Source of the DNA: Herbaspirillum sp. LeCh32-8
GTDB taxonomy: Bacteria; Pseudomonadota; Gammaproteobacteria; Burkholderiales; Burkholderiaceae_D
Assembly (NCBI RefSeq): GCF_017814915.1
Contig: NZ_JAGIPZ010000001.1
Coordinates: 745,559 to 809,558, forward strand
Direction: 5' to 3'
DNA: 64,000 nt
Shown: in pieces, positions 17,323-27,950 of the stretch
Layout of the letters: every line of letters begins with the position of its first letter
How positions within the stretch are numbered: position 1 is the first letter of the stretch
Notes under the pieces: generated by a model
Database searches by the model: none
Seen by the model: only the letters and a program-made list of their open reading frames with translations
Told to the model about the DNA's origin: nothing
Made by a program: the position numbers and the translations under genes

Positions 17323-17342
17323 ATGAGTGTGTAATCACTCAT
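17323..17342 (-). promoter_or_regulatory. TetR-type operator upstream of the SDR operon
   Basis: Perfect inverted repeat ATGAGTG (17323-17329), six-base spacer, CACTCAT (17336-17342), between the tetR stop and the SDR start. A related half-site pair lies in front of tetR at 17995-18012, supporting one regulator for both. Confidence 0.65.
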
Positions 17343-17401
17343 TTATTGCCATGAAAAAGAAGCGGAGGAAGTGCGCTTTGTCCTGCTGCTTGTTTGGCGG
17401 C

Positions 17402-17974
17402 CTACTTGCCGCCGATGGCGTTCCAGAACGCGACGAAGCCCGCTTCGCAATAGCTTTCCTGCTGGTCCGGCTGGCGCAGCATGAAGTCGATCGTCATGTC
17501 GGCCAGCGAGCTCATGATGGCGCCGGCGAAGTCGGGTGACTGGTCCCGCAGCATCCCCACCGATACGCTCTCGGCGATCAGCCCGCTGATCTCGCAGAAG
17601 GCTTCGGCGCCGCGCGCGCGGGTGGCCGGCAGGATCGCGGCCGACACCGACAGTTGCTGCATCACGCGGCGCCGCGCCACGTCCTGCGCGCCCCAGTGCA
17701 CATAGGCGTGCCACAGGTGGCGTACCCGCTCACGCAGCGACGCGCCTTGCGGGAAGCCCTGCATCATGGCCTCATGCAGGCTGCCTTTGACCTCAAGGTA
17801 GAGCGCGTTGAGCAGTTCGTCCTTGGTGGCGAAATAGGTGAACAGCGTGCCTTCGGCGATGCCGGCTTCGCGTGCGATCTTGGAGGTGGGCGCGCCCGCG
17901 CCGAGCTCGGCCATCACCTTGACGGTGGCGGCCAGGATGGCGTTGCGTTTGTCTTCGCTCTTGGGGCGGGCCAT
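17402..17974 (-). CDS. TetR-family regulator of the SDR operon
   Basis: A 190-residue TetR protein with a typical DNA-binding domain at residues 8-55 (RNAILAATVKVMAELG, then SKIAREAGIAEGTLFTYFATKDELLNAL). The ligand domain follows and is not similar to one I can name. The gene lies directly upstream of the SDR and Rossmann-protein genes on the same strand. AATGAGT/ACTTATT dyads overlap its start region, and a stronger version lies upstream of the SDR gene, so it likely represses itself and the pair. A link to an aldehyde or ketone inducer would fit an SDR target but is speculative. Confidence 0.88.
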   Translation of the reverse strand: MARPKSEDKRNAILAATVKVMAELGAGAPTSKIAREAGIAEGTLFTYFATKDELLNALYLEVKGSLHEAMMQGFPQGASLRERVRHLWHAYVHWGAQDVARRRVMQQLSVSAAILPATRARGAEAFCEISGLIAESVSVGMLRDQSPDFAGAIMSSLADMTIDFMLRQPDQQESYCEAGFVAFWNAIGGK

Positions 17975-18293
17975 GGAATGCTTTCAATTAATGAATGAGT
18001 ACGCACTTATTTTATGGGCCAGGCTGCAAAGTTTCAAGTCCGATTCGGCGAAATGCCAACAGTTGCAGCTCTTGCCTCCGGGTGCAGGCGCTGCGTTCGG
18101 CGGGGCGAGCGGCTATAATGTCGGCCTCGGCCGTTCGGGAAATCTCCCGCAATATCAGGCATTTAGCCGTACCTGCGCGGCACTTCAGCAACAATTTGAA
18201 CGCAGGCGCACTGAGCCGCGGACGCCGTCAATAGTGGCGGCGACTCCTGGGCAGCCTGCTTTTCCAGCTTCGCGGCATGGCCGCATCGATAAC
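17975..18293 (+). promoter_or_regulatory. tetR operator and queE upstream region
   Basis: AATGAGT-ACGC-ACTTATT (17995-18012) is an imperfect dyad just upstream of the tetR start and resembles the operator at 17323. Further on, TATAAT at 18114-18119 is a good -10, though no strong -35 is visible 17 bases before it (CTGCGT). It would give queE a leader of about 170 bases. I looked for a preQ1-type aptamer in this leader and found no convincing one. Confidence 0.45.
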
Positions 18294-18929
18294 GTGACCT
18301 ACAGCATCAAAGAAATTTTCTACACCCTGCAAGGCGAAGGCGCGCATGCCGGTCGCCCGGCGGTGTTTTGCCGTTTTTCCGGCTGCAACCTGTGGACCGG
18401 CCGTGAAGAAGACCGCAGCCGCGCCATCTGCCAGTTCTGCGATACCGATTTCGTCGGCACCGATGGCGAGAACGGCGGCAAGTTCAAGTCGCCGCAGGCG
18501 CTGGCCGCGATGATCGACAGCCTGTGGCCGTCCACCTATGCGCCAAGCAAGTACGTGGTGTTCACCGGCGGCGAACCGCTGCTGCAGCTGGATGGTCCCC
18601 TGATCGACGCCATGCATGCGGTCGGCTTCGAGATCGCCATCGAGACCAACGGCACCATCGACGTGCCGGCCGGCGTGGACTGGATCTGCGTGAGCCCCAA
18701 GATGGGTTCGGAACTGAAGGTGAAGAAGGGCAGTGAGCTGAAAGTGGTGGTGCCGCAGGCCGGCCAGCCGCTGGCCGAGTACGAGCGGCTGGATTTCCAG
18801 AATTTCCTGCTGCAGCCGATGGACGGCCCGCAGGCCGCCGCCAACACGAAGCTGGCCATCGAGATGGTCAAGAACAACCCCAAGTGGAAGCTGAGCATCC
18901 AGACCCACAAGCTGCTCAATATTCCCTGA
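18294..18929 (+). CDS. queE: 7-carboxy-7-deazaguanine synthase
   Basis: Radical-SAM enzyme that contracts 6-carboxytetrahydropterin to 7-carboxy-7-deazaguanine on the route to preQ1 and queuosine. The GTG at 18294 gives 211 residues beginning TYSIKEIFYTLQGEGAHAGRPAVFC; the frame is open further upstream but not coding in style. The cluster motif is the CX14CX2C variant (CNLW...ICQFCDTDF) seen in Burkholderia multivorans QueE, not CX3CX2C. The cofactor motif VVFTGGEPLLQLD follows. The queD gene lies 155 bases downstream, so two consecutive pathway steps are adjacent; queC is not in the window. Confidence 0.93.
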   Translation: MTYSIKEIFYTLQGEGAHAGRPAVFCRFSGCNLWTGREEDRSRAICQFCDTDFVGTDGENGGKFKSPQALAAMIDSLWPSTYAPSKYVVFTGGEPLLQLDGPLIDAMHAVGFEIAIETNGTIDVPAGVDWICVSPKMGSELKVKKGSELKVVVPQAGQPLAEYERLDFQNFLLQPMDGPQAAANTKLAIEMVKNNPKWKLSIQTHKLLNIP

Positions 18930-19084
18930 CGCATCAATTCATGCAGCCTGATGCCGCCGATGCGTCGATGGCGGCGATGGCGGCCCACCGGTATGGATGC
19001 CGGGCGGGCCGTTGATTACAATTGCTCCAATTTCTCCCCGTTCGCCCGGACATGCCGGGCGGCTTTCATTGAAGACCCAGATTC

Positions 19085-21125
<2,041 letters not shown>

Positions 21126-21177
21126 AGCGGCATGGGCGGGCGTTGGCGCGCATCTGCTGCGCCTTTTACTGCTCCTT

Positions 21178-21738
21178 TTACTGCTCCTTGATCTCCACCT
21201 TCACCGCATCCTTTTCCACGGTGATCTTGCCCGGTTCGAAGCGCTTGCCGTTCATTTCCAGCTGCTCGGGCTTGAAGGTGTAGACGGCATAGTCGCGCAA
21301 CAGCTGGTCGGCGGCGGTATTGCCCAGCGCGGTCAGTTGCTGCGCGTATTGCGGCGGCAGGTCCTTGGTGTCGACGTTCTCCACCTTGGGCGCGTCCAGC
21401 CGCAGCGAGCGCGTGGCGGAGTCGTACTTGAAGCCGCTGCTCATGGTCAGCGCGGCATTGACCGGACGGGCCAGCAGCAGCGGGTTGGCGATCTGCGCGT
21501 CAACGACCGTGGTCAGCCGGTTCTTCTCGGGATCCATGCCCAGCCGGGGATTGCTCAGGGTGACGTCGAAAATCTCCATATAGCGCAACTTGCGCGGAAA
21601 CTGCGGCGCGATCGCCGTCTCCAATTCCTGTTTGGAGAAGCTGTATTCATTGGTCCAGATGTTGTAGGCGGCATGCGCGCCTTGTGCAAGGCCCAGCGCC
21701 AGCAGGGCGGCGCAGGCCAGTTTCTTGGCTTGGTTCAT
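21178..21738 (-). CDS. DUF1439 (YceB-like) exported protein
   Basis: A 186-residue protein with a signal peptide (KKLACAALLALGLAQGAHA) and a DUF1439 body: YSFSKQELETAIAPQFPRKLRYMEIFDVTLSNPRLGM, which belongs to the YceB family. Relatives are usually lipoproteins. Here there is no lipobox cysteine at the cleavage site, so a soluble periplasmic form is predicted. The start at 21738 is the first methionine giving a signal peptide; the open frame further upstream looks non-coding. It is convergent with ldcA and divergent from ybiT. Function of the family is not established. Confidence 0.82.
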   Translation of the reverse strand: MNQAKKLACAALLALGLAQGAHAAYNIWTNEYSFSKQELETAIAPQFPRKLRYMEIFDVTLSNPRLGMDPEKNRLTTVVDAQIANPLLLARPVNAALTMSSGFKYDSATRSLRLDAPKVENVDTKDLPPQYAQQLTALGNTAADQLLRDYAVYTFKPEQLEMNGKRFEPGKITVEKDAVKVEIKEQ

Positions 21739-21982
21739 GTCGTGATGTCGTGGCTGCAAAGTGGCTTGGAGCGCCGTCGCGGCGCCAAAAATCCCCGGCA
21801 TTGTAGGGCAGGCAGGCGGCGCTCCGCATTTTTGCTTGATAACAGGCAATAAATTCCTTCCCGAACGAGGCCGTAGCTCAAGCCGCATCGGGCTCTCAGT
21901 GGTAAAATCGACGGCTTCGCGTACTGCGGCATCCGCATCTTTTTTTACGTACGCATGTTTCATTTTAGAAAAGGTTTTCGCA

Positions 21983-23584
21983 GTGCTATCCACCGCTAAC
22001 ATCACCATGCAGTTCGGCGCCAAGCCGTTGTTCGAGAACATTTCCGTCAAGTTCGGCGACGGCAATCGCTACGGCCTGATCGGCGCCAACGGTTGCGGCA
22101 AGTCGACCTTCATGAAGATCCTGGGCGGCGACCTCGACCCGTCGGGCGGCAACGTCAGCCTGGACGTCAACGAGCGTCTGGGCAAACTGCGCCAGGACCA
22201 GTTCGCCTACGAAGAAATGCGCGTGCTGGACGTGGTGATGATGGGCCACGTGGAGATGTGGGCGGCGATGTCCGAGCGCGATGCGATCTACGCCAATCCG
22301 GACGCCACCGACGACGACTACATGAAGGCCGCCGACCTGGAAGCCAAGTTCGCCGAGTACGACGGCTACACCGCCGAAGCGCGCGCCGGCGAACTGCTGC
22401 TGGGCGTGGGCGTGCCAATCGAACAGCACCAGGGCCCGATGAGCAACGTGGCGCCCGGCTGGAAGCTGCGCGTGCTGCTGGCGCAGGCGCTGTTCTCGAA
22501 CCCCGACATCCTGCTGCTGGACGAACCGACCAACAACCTGGACATCGACACCATCCGCTGGCTGGAGAACGTGCTCAACGAGCGCAACTCCACCATGATC
22601 ATCATTTCCCACGATCGCCACTTCCTGAACCAGGTCTGCACGCACATGGCCGACATGGACTACGGGACCCTGAAGGTCTATCCGGGCAACTACGACGAAT
22701 ACATGCTGGCCTCGTCCCAGGCGCGCGCGCAGCAGCTGGCGGTCAACGCCAAGGCCAAGGAAAAGGTCGCCGAACTGCAGGACTTCGTGCGCCGCTTCTC
22801 GGCCAACAAGTCCAAGGCCCGCCAAGCGACGTCGCGCGCCAAGCAGATCGAGAAGATCAAGGTCGAGGACGTCAAGCCGTCTTCGCGCGTGAACCCGTTC
22901 GTGCGCTTCGACGGCGAGAAGAAGCTGCACCGCCTGGCCGTGGAAACCGAAAGCATTACCAAGACCTACGACCGCGACATCTTCAAGAACTTCAGCATCA
23001 TGGTCGAAGCCGGCGAGAAGATCGCCATCATCGGCGCCAACGGCGCGGGTAAGACGACGTTGCTGCGCACCATCGGCGGCGAAGCCTCGGGCGACGTGCG
23101 TCCCGATCACGGCCAGGTGAAGTGGGCCGAAAACGCCAACGTCGGCTACATGCCGCAGGATCCGACCGAGGAATTCGCCAAGGGCGAGACCCTGACCGAC
23201 TGGATGGGCATGTGGACCCAGGAAGGCGACGACGACCAGGCCGTGCGCGGCATCCTGGGCCGCCTGCTGTTCTCCGGCGACGACGTCAAGAAATCGGTCA
23301 AGGTGCTGTCCGGCGGCGAGAAAGGCCGCATGATGTACGGCAAGCTGATGCTGGGCCGTCACAACGTGCTGCTGATGGACGAACCGACCAACCACATGGA
23401 CATGGAGTCCATCGAGTCGCTCAACATCGCGCTGGAAAAGTACGCCGGAACGCTGATCTTCGTGTCGCACGACCGTGAATTCGTGTCTTCCCTGGCTACC
23501 CGCATCCTGGAAGTGAAGGACGGCAAGGTGATCGACTTCCAGGGCAACTACGAAGACTACCTGGCCAGCCAGGGCATCGAATAA
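21983..23584 (+). CDS. ybiT: ABC-F ATPase, YbiT type
   Basis: A 533-residue soluble ABC-F protein with two ATPase domains and no membrane segments, acting on ribosomes. The GTG start at 21983 follows AAAAGG and gives the normal [21 protein letters not shown] beginning. Domain 1 has GANGCGKST (34-42) and the degenerate signature [16 protein letters not shown] that is characteristic of YbiT. Domain 2 has GANGAGKTT and a standard LSGGEKGR. Both Walker B motifs read DEPTN followed by NLD/HMD. The linker is rich in Lys, Arg and Gln, as in factors that contact tRNA. TAAAAT at 21903-21908 may be part of its promoter. Confidence 0.92.
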   Translation: MLSTANITMQFGAKPLFENISVKFGDGNRYGLIGANGCGKSTFMKILGGDLDPSGGNVSLDVNERLGKLRQDQFAYEEMRVLDVVMMGHVEMWAAMSERDAIYANPDATDDDYMKAADLEAKFAEYDGYTAEARAGELLLGVGVPIEQHQGPMSNVAPGWKLRVLLAQALFSNPDILLLDEPTNNLDIDTIRWLENVLNERNSTMIIISHDRHFLNQVCTHMADMDYGTLKVYPGNYDEYMLASSQARAQQLAVNAKAKEKVAELQDFVRRFSANKSKARQATSRAKQIEKIKVEDVKPSSRVNPFVRFDGEKKLHRLAVETESITKTYDRDIFKNFSIMVEAGEKIAIIGANGAGKTTLLRTIGGEASGDVRPDHGQVKWAENANVGYMPQDPTEEFAKGETLTDWMGMWTQEGDDDQAVRGILGRLLFSGDDVKKSVKVLSGGEKGRMMYGKLMLGRHNVLLMDEPTNHMDMESIESLNIALEKYAGTLIFVSHDREFVSSLATRILEVKDGKVIDFQGNYEDYLASQGIE

Positions 23585-23607
23585 CCTCCGGAGTCAGCCT
23601 CACAGCC

Positions 23608-24747
23608 ATGCAAGCCACAGCAACAAAGGTCGTCGAATTCGAGCGGCCGCAAATGGAGACCGGCGGCAGCTGCACCGCCAACGCCTGGGCCAAGGTGCCG
23701 CCGACGCCCGGCGCAGAGGAGCGCGCCAGCCTCAAGGCGCGCATCAAGCAGTTATTGAAGGAAAAGCAGGCCGTCCTGGTGGCGCACTACTACGTCGACG
23801 GCGACCTGCAGGACCTGGCCGAGGAAACCGGCGGCTGCGTGTCGGACTCGCTGGAAATGGCGCGCTTCGGCCGTGATCATGCCGCCCAGACCCTGGTGGT
23901 GGCCGGCGTGCGCTTCATGGGCGAGACCGCCAAGATCCTGAGCCCGGAAAAGCGCATCCTGATGCCCGACCTGGACGCCACCTGCTCGCTCGACCTGGGC
24001 TGCGCGGCCGACGAGTTCGCCGCCTTCTGCGACCAGCATCCGGACCGCACCGTGGTGGTCTACGCCAACACCAGCGCCGCCGTGAAGGCGCGCGCCGACT
24101 GGATGGTGACCTCCGGCATCGGCCTGGAGATCGTCAAGCACCTGCACGCCGAGGGCAAGAAGATCCTGTGGGCGCCCGACAAGCACCTGGGCGGCTACAT
24201 CCAGAAACAGACCGGCGCCGACATGCTGCTGTGGCAGGGCTCCTGCCTGGTGCATGACGAGTTCAAGGGCACCGAGCTGGAACTCATGCGCGCCGAGCAC
24301 CCGGACGCACTGGTGCTGGTGCACCCCGAGTCGCCCGAGGCGGTGGTGGCGCAGGCCGACGTGATCGGCTCCACCACGCAGCTGATCGCGGCGGTGCAGA
24401 ATTCGGACGCGCCGGCCTTCATCGTCGCCACCGACAACGGCATCCTGCACAAGATGCGCGTGGCGGCGCCGGGCAAGCGTTTCATCGACGCGCCCACCGC
24501 CGGCAACAGCGCCACCTGCAAGAGCTGCGCGCATTGCCCCTGGATGGCGATGAACGGCTTGCAGAACCTGCTTCACGTATTGGAAACCGGAGCCAACGAG
24601 ATTCACGTCGATCCCGCCGTCGGCCAGAAGGCCGTGGTGTGCATCGACCGCATGCTGGATTTCGCAGCCAGAAAGAAAGCCAAGGCGTTGCCCACCGGCC
24701 GCCTTGAAGACGAACAGCAACTGTTTGCAGGAATCGGCCCCGCATGA
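23608..24747 (+). CDS. nadA: Quinolinate synthase
   Basis: A 379-residue NadA that condenses iminoaspartate with dihydroxyacetone phosphate to quinolinate, the second step of de novo NAD synthesis. It carries the cysteines expected for the [4Fe-4S] cluster: Cys126 ([10 protein letters not shown]), Cys213 ([11 protein letters not shown]) and the [10 protein letters not shown] group at 304-310. [24 protein letters not shown] is the usual substrate-binding N-terminal stretch. Length suits the longer proteobacterial form. The stop overlaps nadC by four bases. NadB, its partner enzyme, is encoded 6 kb away on the other strand. Confidence 0.96.
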   Translation: MQATATKVVEFERPQMETGGSCTANAWAKVPPTPGAEERASLKARIKQLLKEKQAVLVAHYYVDGDLQDLAEETGGCVSDSLEMARFGRDHAAQTLVVAGVRFMGETAKILSPEKRILMPDLDATCSLDLGCAADEFAAFCDQHPDRTVVVYANTSAAVKARADWMVTSGIGLEIVKHLHAEGKKILWAPDKHLGGYIQKQTGADMLLWQGSCLVHDEFKGTELELMRAEHPDALVLVHPESPEAVVAQADVIGSTTQLIAAVQNSDAPAFIVATDNGILHKMRVAAPGKRFIDAPTAGNSATCKSCAHCPWMAMNGLQNLLHVLETGANEIHVDPAVGQKAVVCIDRMLDFAARKKAKALPTGRLEDEQQLFAGIGPA

Positions 24748-25646
24748 CACTCCACGCCCTCAAGACCAGCATCAGCGCCACCAGCACGCTCAAGAACCCG
24801 TTCGCGCCTTTCGATCCGGCGCTGCATGCGGCCTTTGACGCCAACGTCAACCAGGCCATCGCCGAGGATGTGGGCGATTGCGACTACACCGGCCTGCTGG
24901 TGCCGGAGAACGAATTCGTCAAGGCGCGCGTGATCGTGCGCGAAGACGCCGTGTTATGCGGCGCCCCGTGGTTCGAGGCGGTGATGACCCGGCTCGACCC
25001 GCGCCTGCTGGTCAGCTGGCACTATGCCGAAGGCGACCTGATGGCCGCCGACACCGAGGTCTGCACCATCGAAGGCCCGGCCCGCGCCTTGCTGACCGCC
25101 GAACGCGGCGCGCTGAACTTCCTGCAGCTGCTGTCGGGCGTGGCCACCGCCACCCGTCGCTATGTGGACGTGATCGCCGGCACCCGCGCGAGCATCCTCG
25201 ACACCCGCAAGACCTTGCCCGGCCTGCGCCTGGCGCAGAAGTACGCGGTGCGCGTGGGCGGCGGCGTCAACCAGCGCCTGGCCCTGTACGACGGCATCCT
25301 GATCAAGGAAAACCACATCGCCGCCGCTGGCGGCATCACCGCGGCCGTGGGCGCGGCGCAAAGGTTGAATGCCGGCGTCACCATCCAGGTCGAGGTGGAA
25401 AGCATCGCCGAGCTCAACGAAGCGCTGGCCGCCGGCGCGGTCTCCATCCTGCTGGACAACTTCTCGCTGGAGATGATGCGCGAAGCGGTGACCGTGAACG
25501 CCGGTCGCGCCGTGCTGGAAGCCTCCGGCGGCATCAACATGGACACCGTGCGCGCCATCGCCGAGACCGGCGTGGACCGCATCTCCATCGGCAGCCTGAC
25601 CAAGGACATCCGGGCGGCGGATTTCTCGCTGCGCGTGGTCGGCTGA
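24744..25646 (+). CDS. nadC: Nicotinate-nucleotide pyrophosphorylase (quinolinate phosphoribosyltransferase)
   Basis: A 300-residue NadC that decarboxylates quinolinate and transfers phosphoribose to make nicotinate mononucleotide. Motifs include TGLLVPEN near the start, [13 protein letters not shown], the substrate-binding [26 protein letters not shown], and the barrel ends [13 protein letters not shown] and [10 protein letters not shown]. Glycine-rich [19 protein letters not shown] and [16 protein letters not shown] close the protein. It is translationally coupled to nadA. A 20-residue Thr/Ser/Ala-rich N-terminal extension precedes the conserved part. An intrinsic terminator follows 23 bases after the stop. 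Confidence 0.96.
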   Translation: MTLHALKTSISATSTLKNPFAPFDPALHAAFDANVNQAIAEDVGDCDYTGLLVPENEFVKARVIVREDAVLCGAPWFEAVMTRLDPRLLVSWHYAEGDLMAADTEVCTIEGPARALLTAERGALNFLQLLSGVATATRRYVDVIAGTRASILDTRKTLPGLRLAQKYAVRVGGGVNQRLALYDGILIKENHIAAAGGITAAVGAAQRLNAGVTIQVEVESIAELNEALAAGAVSILLDNFSLEMMREAVTVNAGRAVLEASGGINMDTVRAIAETGVDRISIGSLTKDIRAADFSLRVVG

Positions 25647-25668
25647 CGGGAGTCCGTCGGTCAAAGAG

Positions 25669-25694
25669 AACGCCGCGCCGGTCGCAGCGTTTTT
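25669..25694 (+). terminator. Terminator after nadAC
   Basis: AACGC (25669-25673) pairs with GCGTT (25687-25691) and GCG (25675-25677) with CGC (25683-25685) across one C/A mismatch. The loop has five bases and a T run follows (25690-25694). Position 23 bases after the nadC stop fits. Confidence 0.7.
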
Positions 25695-25810
25695 CATTGG
25701 GCGGCGCGGTTCGTCATGCACTTCCATCCCGCTTCGGCGACCGACGGGCCTGCTAGAATGAGCGACGTGCGGGCCGTGCAGCGCCGCCATCTTCATACCC
25801 TCGGGAACCC

Positions 25811-27091
25811 ATGGTGAAATCCAACTATCTCGTCGCGCCGCTGGCGTGGGCCGTCGTCTATTTCCTGTTCGGCTTCACGTCGCACGAGCTCAACGGCGCC
25901 TTCATCGCCAGCGGCTATATCTGGCTGCCGGCCGGCATCACGGTCGGGGCGCTGCTGCTCACGCCCACCGCACGATGGTTCCCCTTGCTGGTGTTGCTGG
26001 TGGCGGCACAGGTTCTGCTGGGCTGGGTCGAGCAGCGCGACCTGCTGCGCATGATGCTGTTTTCGCTCGACGAGATCGGCGTAGCCGCGATTGCCGTGTG
26101 GCTGGTGCGGCGCGCGCCGTTCCCGATGGAAGGCTTGTTCTTCGTGCGCGGCCTGCTGATGGTCGGCGTGGGCGCCAGCGTGGTCAGCGGCGTGTTCGGC
26201 GCGGCCTGGTTCCTGCTGACCCAGGATCAGCCGTTCTGGCAGACGCTGCGCATCTGGGCGCTGTCCGACCTGGTGGGCATCCTGATCATGACGCCGGTGC
26301 TGGCCGGCTGGTCGCAGTTTCGCGCCACCCGCTCGGGCGGCATCGCGCGCACCGAGTTCCTGCTGGGCCTGGCGTCCTTCGTCGCGATGGTGGTGACGGC
26401 CTACCTGTCCTTCGACAGCGATATCGACCGCCTGGTGTTTGACGTCGCTTTCTCCACCACCTATCTGCCGCTGTTCTTCATCGCCCTGGTGACCCTGCTG
26501 TGGGGCGGGCGCGGCGGGTCCCTCTCGGTGGTGGTGCTGTCGCTGATGGCCTTCGTCTACAACTCGCTGGGGCGCGGCCCCTTCGTCGAACTGGTGCAGC
26601 TGCATTCCAGCAATGCCTTGCTGGAGCTGCAGGTCTACCTGGCGGTGGCGTCACTGCTGTCACTGCTGATCAGCGCGCTGAAGACCACGCGCGAACAGCT
26701 GCACGAGGACGTCGCCCGCTGGAAGACCGAGGTCGAGCTGTCGCTGTCGGCCAGCCACCAGCTGGCCTATACGTTGGATGCACAGAAACTCGCCTTTACC
26801 TGGAGCGGCGATGTCGAGGGCCTGCTGGGCTGCCCGGCAACGCAACTGCGCACGCTGGAGCAGGTGCTCAAGCACATCTCACCGCTGGACCAGGCGCGCC
26901 TGCGCCAGCGCTGGCTGGACGGCGATGATGGTGACGAGCGCGCCGACATGCCGCTGCGCCTGCAAACCGGCAATGCGCTGGTGCTGGACGCCAGCCGCAG
27001 CCTGCTGGATGCGCAAGACCGGCTGGTGATGGTGGCCGGAGTCTGGCGCTTCGCCGATGCACCGGCCGCTGCGGAAATCCGGAGCGCGTAA
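25811..27091 (+). CDS. MASE1-PAS membrane sensor lacking an output domain
   Basis: A 426-residue protein with a MASE1-type integral sensor of about eight helices (residues 1-295). Signatures are the YIWLPAGITVGALLL and ALSDLVGILIMTPVLAGW segments typical of MASE1. A short coiled stretch (LKTTREQLHEDVARWKTEVELS) leads to a PAS-like C-terminal domain at about 310-420 (TWSGDVEGLLG, TLEQVLKHISPLDQARL). MASE1 usually precedes histidine kinase, GGDEF or EAL domains; none is present, and the stop directly overlaps the next ATG (TAATG). It may signal through a partner, possibly the hydrolase encoded next. Weak -10 TAGAAT lies at 25754. Confidence 0.82.
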   Translation: MVKSNYLVAPLAWAVVYFLFGFTSHELNGAFIASGYIWLPAGITVGALLLTPTARWFPLLVLLVAAQVLLGWVEQRDLLRMMLFSLDEIGVAAIAVWLVRRAPFPMEGLFFVRGLLMVGVGASVVSGVFGAAWFLLTQDQPFWQTLRIWALSDLVGILIMTPVLAGWSQFRATRSGGIARTEFLLGLASFVAMVVTAYLSFDSDIDRLVFDVAFSTTYLPLFFIALVTLLWGGRGGSLSVVVLSLMAFVYNSLGRGPFVELVQLHSSNALLELQVYLAVASLLSLLISALKTTREQLHEDVARWKTEVELSLSASHQLAYTLDAQKLAFTWSGDVEGLLGCPATQLRTLEQVLKHISPLDQARLRQRWLDGDDGDERADMPLRLQTGNALVLDASRSLLDAQDRLVMVAGVWRFADAPAAAEIRSA

Positions 27092-27924
27092 TGAGCCAGC
27101 GTATCGGCGCCTTGCTCATTCACGGGCTGGGCGGCACCCAGTACGATCTGGGCTCGATGCACAAGATCCTGGCCAAGGCCGGGGTGCAGACGCACGCCAT
27201 CACGCTGGCCGGCCACGGCACCACGCCGGAAGACCTGGTCAACGTGCGCGCCGAGCAATGGGTGGAGGCGGTGGTCGCGCAGTATCGCGAGCTGCAGCCG
27301 CAATACGATCAGCTGCACATCCTGGGCATGTGCATGGGCTCGCTGGTGGCGCTGGCGCTGGCCGAGCGCGTGCAGCATAGCGCCGCGCAGGGAAAGCTGG
27401 TGACGCTGGCGCCGCCGATCTACATCGATGGCTGGTCCACGCCCTGGTACAGCCGGCTGCGGCAATTCTTCTATCTGATTCCCGGCGTGGCTGCGCGCAT
27501 GAAGGTAGAGGAGGGCGAGCCCTTCGGCATCAAGAACAACCTGGTGCGCGCCGTGGTGAAGGCCAAGTTCGAACGCGGCGACAACTTTCACTATCGCTGG
27601 GTGCCGCTGATCTGCGTCAAGCAGGTCGACCGCCTGCGCGCCTGGGCCATGGCCGGCGCCAAGAACATCAAGGCCCCCACGCTGGTAGTGCATGCGCGCG
27701 AGGACGAGCTGACCAGCCTGCGCTCGGCCGAGTTCCTGCAAGGCCAGATCGCCGACAGCCGGGTGGTGGTGCTGGAAAACAGCTATCACATGATCTGCGT
27801 GGACAACGACCGCGACCTGGTGGCCAACAGCATCCTGACCTTCTTCGGCTTGCCGCCGCAGGAGTTTCGCGCGCGGCGACGCGAGCGCGGCGCTGCCGCA
27901 GTATCCGACGCGCCGATGGCGTAA
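27091..27924 (+). CDS. Alpha/beta hydrolase with a cysteine nucleophile
   Basis: A 277-residue serine-aminopeptidase/carboxylesterase-like alpha/beta hydrolase. The oxyanion motif LIHGLGGTQYDLG starts at residue 9. The nucleophile elbow is GMCMGS (79-84), with Cys81 where serine is usual. Asp205 (HAREDELTS) and His233 (ENSYHMI) complete a Cys-Asp-His triad. GxCxG elbows occur in PHA synthases and dienelactone hydrolases use Cys, so activity as a thioesterase, acyltransferase or esterase is conceivable. No signal peptide. The gene overlaps the MASE1-PAS gene by one base, so the two are probably co-translated, but what links them is unknown. Confidence 0.82.
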   Translation: MSQRIGALLIHGLGGTQYDLGSMHKILAKAGVQTHAITLAGHGTTPEDLVNVRAEQWVEAVVAQYRELQPQYDQLHILGMCMGSLVALALAERVQHSAAQGKLVTLAPPIYIDGWSTPWYSRLRQFFYLIPGVAARMKVEEGEPFGIKNNLVRAVVKAKFERGDNFHYRWVPLICVKQVDRLRAWAMAGAKNIKAPTLVVHAREDELTSLRSAEFLQGQIADSRVVVLENSYHMICVDNDRDLVANSILTFFGLPPQEFRARRRERGAAAVSDAPMA

Positions 27925-27950
27925 GCCGGGCGCGCCGCCGGCTTCAGAAT

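Noticed and set aside
18120-18293. preQ1 riboswitch in the queE leader
   Set aside because: No short hairpin followed by the A-rich pseudoknot strand could be found near the start.
21866-21935. tRNA-like string (CCGTAGCTCAAGC...) before ybiT
   Set aside because: No GGTTCGAATCC-type T arm, no acceptor pairing and no anticodon stem could be folded.
27922-27944. AAGCCGG/CCGGCTT hairpin after the Cys-hydrolase gene
   Set aside because: The stem overlaps the stop codon and has no T tract on either strand, so I do not call it a terminator.
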